Below are positions 1-7,674 of a DNA stretch of 64,000 nt, piece by piece. Numbering within the stretch: the stretch's first letter is position 1; each line of letters starts with the position of its first letter. The notes under the pieces were generated by a model. That model worked only from the letters and a program-made list of their open reading frames with translations. It was not told where the DNA came from and did no database searches. The stretch comes from Iodobacter sp. BJB302 (lineage in GTDB: Bacteria; Pseudomonadota; Gammaproteobacteria; Burkholderiales; Chitinibacteraceae), in NCBI RefSeq assembly GCF_002735645.1, contig NZ_PDZG01000006.1:37620-101619 (forward strand), in the 5' to 3' direction. The translations under genes were made by a program, and so were the position numbers.

Positions 1-213
1 GCCATGGATCTGAAAGTAAACAGCGAAGATTTAATCGGCACGCCGGGCTGCCCGCACTGCGGCAACTACACCGCCTTTGCCGCTTGCGGCTGCGGAAAAC
101 TCATGTGCATCAACGGCCCGGAAGAAGCCTTCTGCCCATGGTGCAAAAAATTAGTTTTGTTCAGCTTTTCCGGCAACGACGGTGGTTTTGATGTAGGGCG
201 CGGGAGAGGGTAG
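1..213 (+). CDS. TerY-type protein, C-terminal zinc-binding end (5' truncated by window)
   Basis: The reading frame is open from the first base, so this is most likely the last ~70 residues of a longer gene cut by the window edge. The tail carries a compact Cys cluster (CPHCG, CGCG, C, CPWC) of the kind found at the C-terminus of TerY-like von Willebrand A proteins (TerY_C domain). Family knowledge: TerY proteins are metal-dependent vWA proteins encoded with a PP2C phosphatase and a kinase in Ter loci, and exactly those two genes follow. The vWA domain itself is outside the window, so the assignment rests on the Cys pattern and on context. An internal ATG at 4 could also be a start for a stand-alone zinc-ribbon protein, but this is less likely. 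Confidence 0.7.
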   Translation, partial: AMDLKVNSEDLIGTPGCPHCGNYTAFAACGCGKLMCINGPEEAFCPWCKKLVLFSFSGNDGGFDVGRGRG

Positions 214-230
214 TAATGGCCAGAGCAATC

Positions 231-504
231 GCAAAACCCAAATCTTAAACCACGGAGAAAAAAGAGAACACGGAGGGCCACGGAGAAAACCTGATGAATA
301 TCGGAATGGCTCTCCCAATAAGATCGTCATCCCCGAGTGCTTCTGTCGGGGATCCAGTGGCTTTGCTGGATCACCGATAAATTTATTCGGGGATGACGAT
401 GTGCTTTATTACTAAGTTATTTTGAGCCAGCATCCTTGATGTTTTTCTCCGTGAAACTCCGTGTTCTCAGTGCCCTCCGTGTTTTAAGATTTGGGTTTTA
501 TTGC
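231..504. repeat. 274-bp element with ~60-bp inverted CACGGAG-rich arms
   Basis: The left arm (about 231-291) and right arm (about 441-504) are imperfect reverse complements. Both contain the words AAACCCAAATCTT and several CACGGAG units separated by short spacers. The core between them is unrelated to the core of the second such element at 1903-2150, but it contains its own palindrome (323-400). It fills the 398-bp gap between the TerY end and the phosphatase gene. Nothing here looks coding. It resembles a non-autonomous repeat or a composite of dispersed intergenic repeats. Confidence 0.75.
323..400. repeat. 78-bp nested palindrome inside the first inverted-repeat element
   Basis: ATCGTCATCCCCGA (323-336) is matched by its reverse complement TCGGGGATGACGAT (387-400). 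Inside, GATCCAG (351-357) pairs with CTGGATC (366-372). The whole segment can fold into a long cruciform or RNA hairpin, like REP-type extragenic palindromes. Confidence 0.75.
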
Positions 505-611
505 AAGGCGAACAGCTGTCTTTAGCTTCGTGCCCAATTCTTTATACGGTTCTCTCTGATAACTTTATGTTTCCTCGTTACTGATTCGAACGGGGAATAC
601 ACGAGACTGCT

Positions 612-1889
612 ATGCATCTTCCTTCCGATTCAAATTCGCCTGAATCCGCTCCTCTTCATTTATCCAACAAGCCCGGTGCAATACCGCCTGCTGGCACGGT
701 GGCCAGCCAGCCGCTGAGTCCTGAGGTGGTTTTTCAAGCGCCTAATGCTAAGGCCGGGCAGGATTATCGCGGCAGCTTGCGTGAAGTGGCGGGTAATGGC
801 CGGGTATTGCAATTCAAAGAGACAGGCTTACCCGAAAATCTGGCGCTGACTTTGAGTGAGGAAGGTGAATTGCAAGGCTTGCCAGGCGTAGCGGGCGATC
901 ATCTCATTACCTTTCAGTGGTCGATTGATGGCGTGCAGTGGCATGGCGGGCAATGCGTGCTGCTGGTGAACCCCGATCCGCGCAGCCTGTGGCAGATCAA
1001 TGAGCCAGCCAGCGATGCGATTTACCCCAAGCAGCACAGTGCCACGCAGGCACTCAATGCTGGTGGTTTAAAGATGGCTGCCGCCAGCCGCCGTGGCCGC
1101 TCGCATGAGCATGCAGGCCTGTTCAGGGATGATGATTTTTATGTGCAGCACGATGCCGCATCAGGCTGGAGCGTGCTGCTGGTGGCCGATGGCGCAGGCA
1201 GTGCGGTGCATTCGCGCTGGGGTGCAAAGCTGGCGGTAGAAACTGCGGGTGAGCATTTGCTGGCAGCCTTAAAAGGGGATTTGGGGGCTGGCATCAATCA
1301 TGCGCTGCAAGGCTGGGATGCAGATCCTGAATCCATCAGCGGGCAAATCGGCCAGCAGTTTTATGCTTTGTTTTACGATGCCGCGGTTTTGGCGGTGGAT
1401 GCCATAGAGCAAGCCGCAATATCACAGCAGAGTGAAGCCAGGGATTACGCAACCACCCTTTTAGCTGCCGCGGTTAAGCGGGAAGGCGGGCAACTCTTTT
1501 TGGCTACATTCTGGATCGGTGATGGGGCGATTGCTGCTTATGGGCCACGAGGCAAAGTGCGGCTGATGGGCCAGCCCGATAGTGGCGAATTTGCAGGGCA
1601 AACGCGCTTTTTGGACCGCGCAGCATTGGCGTCTGATCGCTTTGCTCAAAGAGTAAAAATTGGCCGTTACAGCGATATTTCGGCGGTTGTTTTGATGAGC
1701 GATGGGATTTCGGACCCTAAATTTGAAACCGATAAAGGACTCGCCAGCGGCGATAAATGGGATGCTCTATGGGATGAGATCGCGCCTTGCTTGGCGGCGG
1801 ATCAGCCTGAGCAAAGTTTGCTGGATTGGATGGGTTTTTTCATCCCTGGCCATCATGATGACCGAAGCATGGCGCTGATTTGGGCTTGA
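612..1889 (+). CDS. PP2C-like protein phosphatase with N-terminal Ig-like segment (Ter-linked)
   Basis: This 425-residue protein has two parts. Residues about 35-125 look like an Ig-type fold (a putative He_PIG-like stretch with the pattern GxLxGxP). Residues about 150-425 form a PP2C-type Ser/Thr phosphatase. Visible phosphatase motifs are VADGAGSA around Asp193, MSDGISD, and a terminal HHDDRS that supplies late metal-binding aspartates. Together with the TerY end upstream and the kinase downstream it makes the TerY-PP2C-kinase triad known from Ter loci, thought to control phosphorylation of Ter components. No signal peptide is seen, so it is probably cytoplasmic. The ATG at 612 has only a weak GAG ribosome site. 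It is isolated from its neighbours by repeat-filled gaps, so it may have its own promoter. Confidence 0.8.
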   Translation: MHLPSDSNSPESAPLHLSNKPGAIPPAGTVASQPLSPEVVFQAPNAKAGQDYRGSLREVAGNGRVLQFKETGLPENLALTLSEEGELQGLPGVAGDHLITFQWSIDGVQWHGGQCVLLVNPDPRSLWQINEPASDAIYPKQHSATQALNAGGLKMAAASRRGRSHEHAGLFRDDDFYVQHDAASGWSVLLVADGAGSAVHSRWGAKLAVETAGEHLLAALKGDLGAGINHALQGWDADPESISGQIGQQFYALFYDAAVLAVDAIEQAAISQQSEARDYATTLLAAAVKREGGQLFLATFWIGDGAIAAYGPRGKVRLMGQPDSGEFAGQTRFLDRAALASDRFAQRVKIGRYSDISAVVLMSDGISDPKFETDKGLASGDKWDALWDEIAPCLAADQPEQSLLDWMGFFIPGHHDDRSMALIWA

Positions 1890-1902
1890 GTTGGGGTATC
1901 TG

Positions 1903-2150
1903 CTAAAACCCAAATCTTGAACCACGGAGGGCACAGAGAACACGGAGTTTCATGGAGAAAACCCAAGGCTGAGTTTTCTCTGTATCCCTTTTTTACCCAT
2001 AATAAACAAAATGCTAGGGTGGGCACACGGCCGCGCCCACTCGCTGAGTCGCGTATGAACGCGTGGGCATAAAAACCTGTCCATCCTAAAGGTTTTCTCC
2101 GTGGCCCTCCGTGTCCTCCCAAACTCCGTGGTTCAAGATTTGGGTTTTAG
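1903..2150. repeat. 248-bp element with ~60-bp inverted CACGGAG-rich arms (second copy)
   Basis: The left arm (1903-1963) begins CTAAAACCCAAATCTTGAAC, and the right arm (2091-2150) is its near reverse complement ending GTTTTAG. Both carry the same CACGGAG units as the element at 231-504. The core differs from that copy and contains a GTGGGC...GCCCAC hairpin near 2015-2032. The element fills the 319-bp gap between the phosphatase and kinase genes. It shows no coding potential. Confidence 0.75.
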
Positions 2151-2208
2151 ATCTCAAGATTTAGGTTTCTTCACAATTTGACTTGCAGCAGGCAATCTGG
2201 AGTTAAGC

Positions 2209-3708
2209 ATGGCTAAGGTGATTCAGTGCCGCACATTGGATGGGCAAACCGTCGAATTTGTGGATGAGATGATTGCTTCCGGGGCGATGAAAGAGGTGTA
2301 CTTCTCGCCGGATAAGTCTTATGTGGTGGCGTTTTATAAGAATAAGCAGGACGCTCAGGCGCTGGAGCGGCTGCAGATGATTATCGGCAAATATCGCGAG
2401 GGGATTTTTAATCAGGCGGGCGGCGATTACTGGAAAAACCTGTTTTGCTGGCCAACGGCGCTTTTGGAATATGAAGGGAAACTAGGCTTAATCGCTCCCA
2501 CTTATCCTGCCCATTTTTTCTTTGAATTCGGCTCCAAAAACCATGACATGCTCGAGATCAGGGGCAAGGAAAAGGAAGGCAAGTGGTTTGCTGCCGCCAA
2601 TTTACGCCAGCGTTTTGTCGATCAGCGCGAGCTGGGCGATTGGCTGAGCCATTTAAAAATCTGCGTGCTGATTGCCCGTGCGGTGCGTCGTATGCATATG
2701 GCGGGGCTGGCGCATTCTGATTTGTCTTATAAAAACGTGCTGGTCGATCCGTCCGGTGGCTTTGCCTGCGTGATTGATGTGGATGGCCTGGTGGTGCCGG
2801 GCCGCTATCCGCCGGATGTGGTGGGCACGCCTGATTTTATTGCGCCCGAAGTGGTCAGCACCAGTCATTTAGCCAAGGGAGACCCGCAGCGCAATCTGCC
2901 GCGCCGCGAAACAGACCAGCATGCGCTGGCCGTGCTGATTTATATGTATCTGCTGTACCGCCACCCTCTGCGCGGCGGCAAAGTGCACGATATGAATGAT
3001 GAGCAGCGGGACGAGGCGCTGTCTATGGGCGAGCGTGCCCTGTTTGTTGAGCATCCCACAGATACAAGCAATCGCATTAATCTGGCAGAGGCCAGGCCCG
3101 CCGAGCTGCCGTGGGCAGACAGCAGCAAGCTGCCTTATACCCTGACTGGCCCTTATCTGACTCCGCTATTTAAACAAGCATTTGTTGATGGCCTGCATCA
3201 GCCTAATCAGCGCCCTTCGGCCAATGATTGGGAAACGGCGCTGCTTAAAACCATTGATCTGGCCCTGCCTTGCCGCTGCGAGCAGAAATGGTTTGTGTTT
3301 GATAACTCCACCCAGCCCGCCTGCCCGTTTTGTGGCTTGGCTTATCATGGCCAGCTGCCAGTGCTTAATCTGTATTCATCCCGTCAGGAAGGGCAGTTCC
3401 GCCCTGATAACCACCGGCTGATGGTGTGGGAAGGACAATCGCTTTACCCCTGGCACGCCAATTATTTACTGGCCCCGAATGAAAAGCTGGCGGATGAACA
3501 TAAGCAGCGCGTGGCCTATTTTATTTTCTATCATAATGTGTGGTGGATTTTTAACGTTGGCCTGCCTGATTTAATGGATGTGGCAAGCAAGAAAACGGTA
3601 GCCGTTGGCGGCAAGCTGGAGCTGAAAGACGGCCAGCAAATCTTGCTCGATAAAGCAGAAGGGGGGCGGCTGGTGGTGGTACAGATGGTGGGAGAGGCGC
3701 GCAGATAG
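2209..3708 (+). CDS. Protein kinase with C-terminal zinc ribbon (Ter-linked)
   Basis: This 499-residue protein is a eukaryotic-like kinase. The nucleotide-binding Lys is probably Lys44 in VVAFYK. The catalytic loop reads HSDLSYKN (Asp171, Asn176), and the metal-binding motif is VIDVDG in place of DFG. Residues about 353-373 contain CRC and CPFC, forming a zinc ribbon. The final ~120 residues are a beta-rich tail of unclear family. Family knowledge: such kinases sit beside TerY and PP2C genes in Ter systems. The start at 2209 is favoured by TGGAG eight bases upstream. The substrate is unknown; TerD-family proteins or TerY are plausible targets, which is inference. Confidence 0.8.
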   Translation: MAKVIQCRTLDGQTVEFVDEMIASGAMKEVYFSPDKSYVVAFYKNKQDAQALERLQMIIGKYREGIFNQAGGDYWKNLFCWPTALLEYEGKLGLIAPTYPAHFFFEFGSKNHDMLEIRGKEKEGKWFAAANLRQRFVDQRELGDWLSHLKICVLIARAVRRMHMAGLAHSDLSYKNVLVDPSGGFACVIDVDGLVVPGRYPPDVVGTPDFIAPEVVSTSHLAKGDPQRNLPRRETDQHALAVLIYMYLLYRHPLRGGKVHDMNDEQRDEALSMGERALFVEHPTDTSNRINLAEARPAELPWADSSKLPYTLTGPYLTPLFKQAFVDGLHQPNQRPSANDWETALLKTIDLALPCRCEQKWFVFDNSTQPACPFCGLAYHGQLPVLNLYSSRQEGQFRPDNHRLMVWEGQSLYPWHANYLLAPNEKLADEHKQRVAYFIFYHNVWWIFNVGLPDLMDVASKKTVAVGGKLELKDGQQILLDKAEGGRLVVVQMVGEARR

Positions 3709-4065
3709 TTGATGGATTATGGAAAAAATTGACGATAAAAATTGAAGCGGATGAAACTTATATGTCTTTGTCCTGTCTTCTGTAAGCCGGGAATATTTTA
3801 AGCTGAATAGAATGCCGGTTACGCGGCTGTTATTGCTGATATTGCTAGCAAGAAATTATTAATAAATATAATTACTTAGCTTGCTTCGCTTGAAAATGAT
3901 GGAAGGCGAACAAATCTATAAAGCTTAATTATGGTTTGGTATAACTTGAATGATCTGAGCCCGGATAAAAATGTCCGGGGGAGGATGATTTAAGCAGGAG
4001 CAGTTTTTTTGGGTGTCGCCGGGTTTAGTCAGGCGTGTCGTTAATTTTTTAAAGGAATTTCGTTT
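3709..4065. other. 357-bp intergenic region upstream of terD
   Basis: No gene is seen. The A+T-rich stretch contains a TATAAC -10-like word at 3940-3945 and a short hairpin CCCGGA/TCCGGG at 3960-3979. It probably carries the terD promoter, since terD has a clear AAAGGA ribosome site at 4051-4056. No regulator site could be recognised. Confidence 0.4.
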
Positions 4066-4641
4066 ATGGCTATCAGTCTGCAAAAAGGCGGCAACGTCAA
4101 TTTAAGTAAAGAAGCGCCTTCCCTCAAAAAGTTGGTGATTGGTTTAGGTTGGGATCCACGCGTTACAGATGGCTCTGCTTTTGATCTGGATGGCAGTGCT
4201 TTTATGCTCAAAGCTGACGGTAAGGTTCGTGCTGATTCTGATTTCATTTTTTACAACAACCTGAAATCAACCGACGGCTCTGTTACCCATGCAGGGGACA
4301 ATACCAGCGGCCAGGGTGACGGCGACGATGAAAAGATCGTGATTGATCTGGCTTTAGTGCCAGCAGACATCGATAAAATCACCGTTGGTGTAACCATCCA
4401 TGATGCTGAAGCACGCAAGCAAAACTTTGGCATGGTAGGTAAAGCGTATATCCGCTGCCTTGATGCCAATGGCGATAAAGAAATCGCGCGTTATGATCTG
4501 TCTGAAGACAGCTCCACAGAAACAGCCATGGTTTTCGGTGAAATCTACCGTGCTGGTGCAGAGTGGAAATTCAAAGCAGTGGGTCAGGGCTTTGCGGGTG
4601 GCTTAGCGCCGCTGGCACGCTCTTTCGGTATTAGCGCTTAA
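4066..4641 (+). CDS. terD: TerD, calcium-binding tellurium-resistance protein
   Basis: This 191-residue protein matches the TerD family across its full length. The N-terminus has the repeated-start form [15 protein letters not shown], then [15 protein letters not shown] near residues 39-46, and the acidic calcium-binding motif [13 protein letters not shown] at about 77-89. The late segment [20 protein letters not shown] is typical of TerD rather than TerZ. TerD proteins are cytoplasmic or membrane-associated calcium binders linked to tellurite resistance, phage inhibition and colicin tolerance in enterobacteria. The gene has a good AAAGGA ribosome site. It is followed by a hairpin and the AIM24 gene. 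Confidence 0.93.
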   Translation: MAISLQKGGNVNLSKEAPSLKKLVIGLGWDPRVTDGSAFDLDGSAFMLKADGKVRADSDFIFYNNLKSTDGSVTHAGDNTSGQGDGDDEKIVIDLALVPADIDKITVGVTIHDAEARKQNFGMVGKAYIRCLDANGDKEIARYDLSEDSSTETAMVFGEIYRAGAEWKFKAVGQGFAGGLAPLARSFGISA

Positions 4642-4654
4642 TAAGCTGATGTTG

Positions 4655-4686
4655 ATGCCTCGGGGGGATTTTTTCCTCTGAGGCAT
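4655..4686 (+). terminator. Hairpin downstream of terD
   Basis: ATGCCTC (4655-4661) pairs with GAGGCAT (4680-4686), extended inward by G-rich/CT-rich pairing with G-U wobbles. The T run lies in the loop instead of after the stem, so termination may be weak. Confidence 0.4.
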
Positions 4687-4760
4687 GTTGTATTTGATGA
4701 TCGTAAAGCGGCAGGGGTTTCAACCGCCCAAGCTGTTTGCAATTGCGGGAATTTATAAGC

Positions 4761-5471
4761 ATGACAGTGTTTACTGCTACCGGTGATGTTGATCCGTTTT
4801 TGCATGTGTCCTTACAAAAGGGCGACAAAATCTATTGCGAATCTGATGCAATGGTGATGATGGAAGCCAATCTGGATCTGAAAGGCAGCATGAATGGCGG
4901 AATAGGCGGGGCAATTATGCGACGCTTTGCCAATGGCGAGTCTTTCTTTCAGCAGCAGATTGAAGCGGTCAGGGGTGAGGGCGATTGCCTGTTATCACCC
5001 ACTCTGCCCGGTGCCATGCAAATTGTTGATGTAGGCGCAAAACAATACTTATTAAACGATGGCGCTTTTGTTGCGGCGACATCGGGCACAGAAATGAAAG
5101 TGCGTATGCAAAATATCGGTAACGCGCTGTTTGCCCAGTCTGGCGGGTTTTTTGTGATGGAAACCTCAGGCACGGGGCAGGTGGTGGTGTCAGGCTTTGG
5201 CTCGATGTTTGAGCTGGACGTGGCCCCGGGCAAAGACGTGATTATTGATAACTCGCATGTGGTGTGCTGGGACAATAGCCTGCGCTATGAGATCTCTGTA
5301 ACTACAGGTAATTCCGGCGGTGGCCTTGGCGGCATGCTGGGTAATTTAGTCAATAGTGTGACCAGCGGCGAAGGCATTGTGCTGCGCTTTAGCGGCACAG
5401 GTAAGGTCTTTATTTGCTCCAGAAACCGTGATTCTTTTGCCGAGTGGCTGAAGAAAAAAAACGGCGGCTAA
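4761..5471 (+). CDS. AIM24/TIGR00266-family protein
   Basis: A 236-residue protein from the ATG at 4761; an upstream TTG at 4737 is possible but less attractive. The pattern is that of the AIM24/TIGR00266 family: a double-psi-like beta-rich protein with a SLQKGDKIYCESDAMVMM start, a glycine-rich middle (GGIGGAIMRR) and a late VSGFGSMFELDVAPG segment. The family has no settled biochemical role in bacteria; in yeast mitochondria AIM24 relates to inner-membrane organisation. Here it lies between two TerD-family genes, consistent with the AIM24 genes sometimes found in Ter loci. No signal peptide is seen. Confidence 0.75.
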   Translation: MTVFTATGDVDPFLHVSLQKGDKIYCESDAMVMMEANLDLKGSMNGGIGGAIMRRFANGESFFQQQIEAVRGEGDCLLSPTLPGAMQIVDVGAKQYLLNDGAFVAATSGTEMKVRMQNIGNALFAQSGGFFVMETSGTGQVVVSGFGSMFELDVAPGKDVIIDNSHVVCWDNSLRYEISVTTGNSGGGLGGMLGNLVNSVTSGEGIVLRFSGTGKVFICSRNRDSFAEWLKKKNGG

Positions 5472-5688
5472 ATATCCGCCTTGAGTAGCCTGGCTCAGCT
5501 GGTTTGTATGGCCTTTGGGGCGATGCAAATCAGCGTAAACAGGTGAAAAAGAATGTTGGCTTACGCGATATACACAGAGTGAGGCAAGCCTCATACGCAG
5601 ACTGCTAAGCCAGGCTGCGGATTGTTCTTCGGTTGACAGGATCGGGTTCCTCCCGCCCTAAAATACTTAATTCATCAAGGAGTACAGC

Positions 5689-6270
5689 ATGGCGATTAAC
5701 CTAGAGAAAGGCCAGAAGATTTCCCTCGAGAAAGAGGCTGGTGTTGCATTAAGTAAAGTCATCATGGGCCTCGCCTGGGATGCAGTGAAATCCAAGGGCT
5801 TCCTGGGCTTTGGTGGCAGCGCACCTGATATTGATCTGGATGCATCGTGCATTTTGTTTGACGAGCAAGGCCATCCAGTGGATGCGGTTTGGTTTCGTCA
5901 GCTGAAATCTAAAGATGGCTCAATCACCCACACGGGTGATAATCGTACCGGTGAAGGCGATGGCGATGATGAGCAAATCGTGGTTGATCTGACTCGTGTG
6001 CCTGCCAATGTGAAAAGCCTGGTCTTCACGGTAAACAGCTTCACCGGCCAGAATTTCTCGCAAATTGCCAATGCCACTTGCCGTATTTTGAACGCCAGTG
6101 ATAACAAAGAAGTGGCGCGTTTTAATTTGTCTGCACTGGGCTCACACAATGCGCAGATTATGGCCAAGCTGTATCGCCATAATAATGAGTGGAAAATGCA
6201 CGCCATTGGCGAAATTGGCAATGGCCGCACCTTTGATGAGCTGATGCCGCAAATTACACCGCATCTGTAA
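5689..6270 (+). CDS. terZ: TerZ, TerD-family calcium-binding protein
   Basis: This 193-residue protein is a TerD-family member closest in character to TerZ. It has the short insert KSKGFLGFGG near residues 34-43, then DIDLDASC, VWFRQLKSKDGS and the acidic motif GDNRTGEGDGDDE at 83-95. Its C-terminus (RTFDELMPQI) resembles the end of enterobacterial TerZ. A strong AAGGAG ribosome site precedes the ATG. A frameshifted duplicate of its last 84 bases follows directly (6277-6362). The 217-bp gap upstream (5472-5688) shows only a loose long-range inverted repeat. Confidence 0.92.
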   Translation: MAINLEKGQKISLEKEAGVALSKVIMGLAWDAVKSKGFLGFGGSAPDIDLDASCILFDEQGHPVDAVWFRQLKSKDGSITHTGDNRTGEGDGDDEQIVVDLTRVPANVKSLVFTVNSFTGQNFSQIANATCRILNASDNKEVARFNLSALGSHNAQIMAKLYRHNNEWKMHAIGEIGNGRTFDELMPQITPHL

Positions 6271-6276
6271 TGTGAG

Positions 6277-6362
6277 GAGTGGAAAATGCACGCCATCGGT
6301 GAAATTGGTAATGGGGCCGCACCTTTGATGAGCTGATGCCACAAATCACGACTCACCTGTAA
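6277..6362 (+). pseudogene. Tandem, frameshifted remnant of the terZ 3' end
   Basis: Bases 6277-6362 repeat terZ bases 6187-6270 (from the codons for EWKMHAIGEIGNG to the stop). The copy has a 2-base insertion (AATGGGGCCG against AATGGCCG) and about six substitutions, several at third codon positions. The first half still reads EWKMHAIGEIGNG, then the frame breaks. The divergence indicates the remnant of a second terZ-like gene, or an old partial duplication, not a recent slip. Confidence 0.85.
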
Positions 6363-6392
6363 AAAGAAGCATTGTAGTTCTCTATCGCGTGG

Positions 6393-6426
6393 GGGCTTGT
6401 TTCCATATTCTTGTTGGAAGCAAGTC
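6393..6426 (+). terminator. Possible terminator after terZ
   Basis: GGGCTTGTTTCCA pairs with TGGAAGCAAGTCCC with one bulge and a TATTCTTGT loop. It is followed only by TTGC, so it is a hairpin with a weak U tract. It separates terZ from the biosynthetic operon that starts at 6604. Confidence 0.45.
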
Positions 6427-6603
6427 CCTTGCTGGCGATGTGTCGGGTTTGAGTGCCGCTGGTAAAGAGCCGTCTGATTAAAGTTTCTGTTTGGGTTTTT
6501 AAAGGCGAATCGCTTTTGAAAGCTCGGGCTGGAAATAAACCGGGCTCTTTTTAGTCAGGAATTTAGCCCGGCCTGTTTGCTGGCTCGTTTCCTGAAGGCA
6601 TCT

Positions 6604-7674
6604 ATGCAGCACGTCTGGTTTAATAAAACATTTTCCTCTGTTGCCGCAGCAATCAGCCTGATTCGCGAGGCCGATCTTGCGGGCGATTATCACATCGTCT
6701 CCAGCCATACCAATCCATATGCAGCATCGTTTCAAGCAGCGCATCAATTTGCGGTAGAGCCTTCCGGCCTGCAGGGCGAAGCGTATCTGGCATGGTGTTT
6801 ACAATTTTGTCTTGACCACGCCATCACTATTTTTATTCCCGGTAAGGAAGCTGTACTCATTAGCGCAGAGCGCGAGCGCTTTGAGCGGCAGGGCACGCGC
6901 GTTTTAGCTGTGGCATCCGCTGAAATGCTGGAGCTGCTGCACGATAAGGCTGCGTTTTATCAGGCTGTTGATTTGCCGCGCACGCCACCTGCTGCGTTTA
7001 GGGTGGTAGAAACCGCCGCGCAGTTTGAGGCGGCTTATCAGGCGCTCAGGCAAGATCACGCTAGACTATGTATTAAGCCGGCCAAATCGGTATTTGGTCT
7101 GGGTTTTGCCATTATCGATGAAGAGCGCTCCAGCGCGCAGCTGCTGACAGAAGGCGTGCAATACTATATTGGCCTTGATGATCTGCGCCGGGGTTTTGCT
7201 GCCATGGGCACCTTTAAAACCATGATTGTGATGGAATATCTCGACGGCCATGAATACAGCGTGGATTGCGTTGGCGACAATGGCCGCTTGGTTTGCGCCG
7301 TGCCGCGCAAAAAAATGAAGCAGGCAGGCCGTGGCCAGATGATCGAAATGCGCAGCGATATTTTAGACAGCGTGCGCCAGCTGGCCGAAGCTTTTGGCCT
7401 GAATGGCAATTTCAATGTGCAATTTAAAGAAAGAGCAGGCGGCCTTGGCCTCCTGGAAATTAACCCGCGTATGTCTGGCGGCATCGCCATGGCCTGCCTT
7501 GGCGGGCCTAATTTACCTTATCTAGCTTTGGCTGGTTTTGATCGCGGTTTTGATAACTTGCATATCCCGGAAGTGCCGCATGGCATTCGCGTGGCCGAGC
7601 TGGGCCGTGCTGCTGTGCTGGTTGATGCAGAAGTGCTGGCAGCAGCTGAAGTACCGTGTGCGGCATTGCAATGA
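6604..7674 (+). CDS. ATP-grasp enzyme of the Ter-linked biosynthetic operon
   Basis: A 356-residue protein from the ATG at 6604, preceded by GAAGG; a TTG at 6577 would add nine residues. ATP-grasp features are the Lys-containing strand CIKPAKSVFGLG (near 156-167), the MEYLDGHEYSVD hinge and acid segment (about 210-221), and the magnesium-binding LEINPRMSGG (about 284-293). ATP-grasp enzymes ligate a carboxylate to an amine or thiol through an acyl phosphate. The substrate here is unknown. It is the first gene of an operon whose next gene overlaps its stop (ATGA). This set is the module predicted in Ter loci to make a nucleoside-like metabolite. Confidence 0.85.
   Translation: MQHVWFNKTFSSVAAAISLIREADLAGDYHIVSSHTNPYAASFQAAHQFAVEPSGLQGEAYLAWCLQFCLDHAITIFIPGKEAVLISAERERFERQGTRVLAVASAEMLELLHDKAAFYQAVDLPRTPPAAFRVVETAAQFEAAYQALRQDHARLCIKPAKSVFGLGFAIIDEERSSAQLLTEGVQYYIGLDDLRRGFAAMGTFKTMIVMEYLDGHEYSVDCVGDNGRLVCAVPRKKMKQAGRGQMIEMRSDILDSVRQLAEAFGLNGNFNVQFKERAGGLGLLEINPRMSGGIAMACLGGPNLPYLALAGFDRGFDNLHIPEVPHGIRVAELGRAAVLVDAEVLAAAEVPCAALQ

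Noticed and set aside
5898..6356. 152-codon minus-strand frame with an internal protein repeat
   Set aside because: The apparent protein repeat is the reverse reading of the duplicated terZ end; the real gene is on the plus strand.
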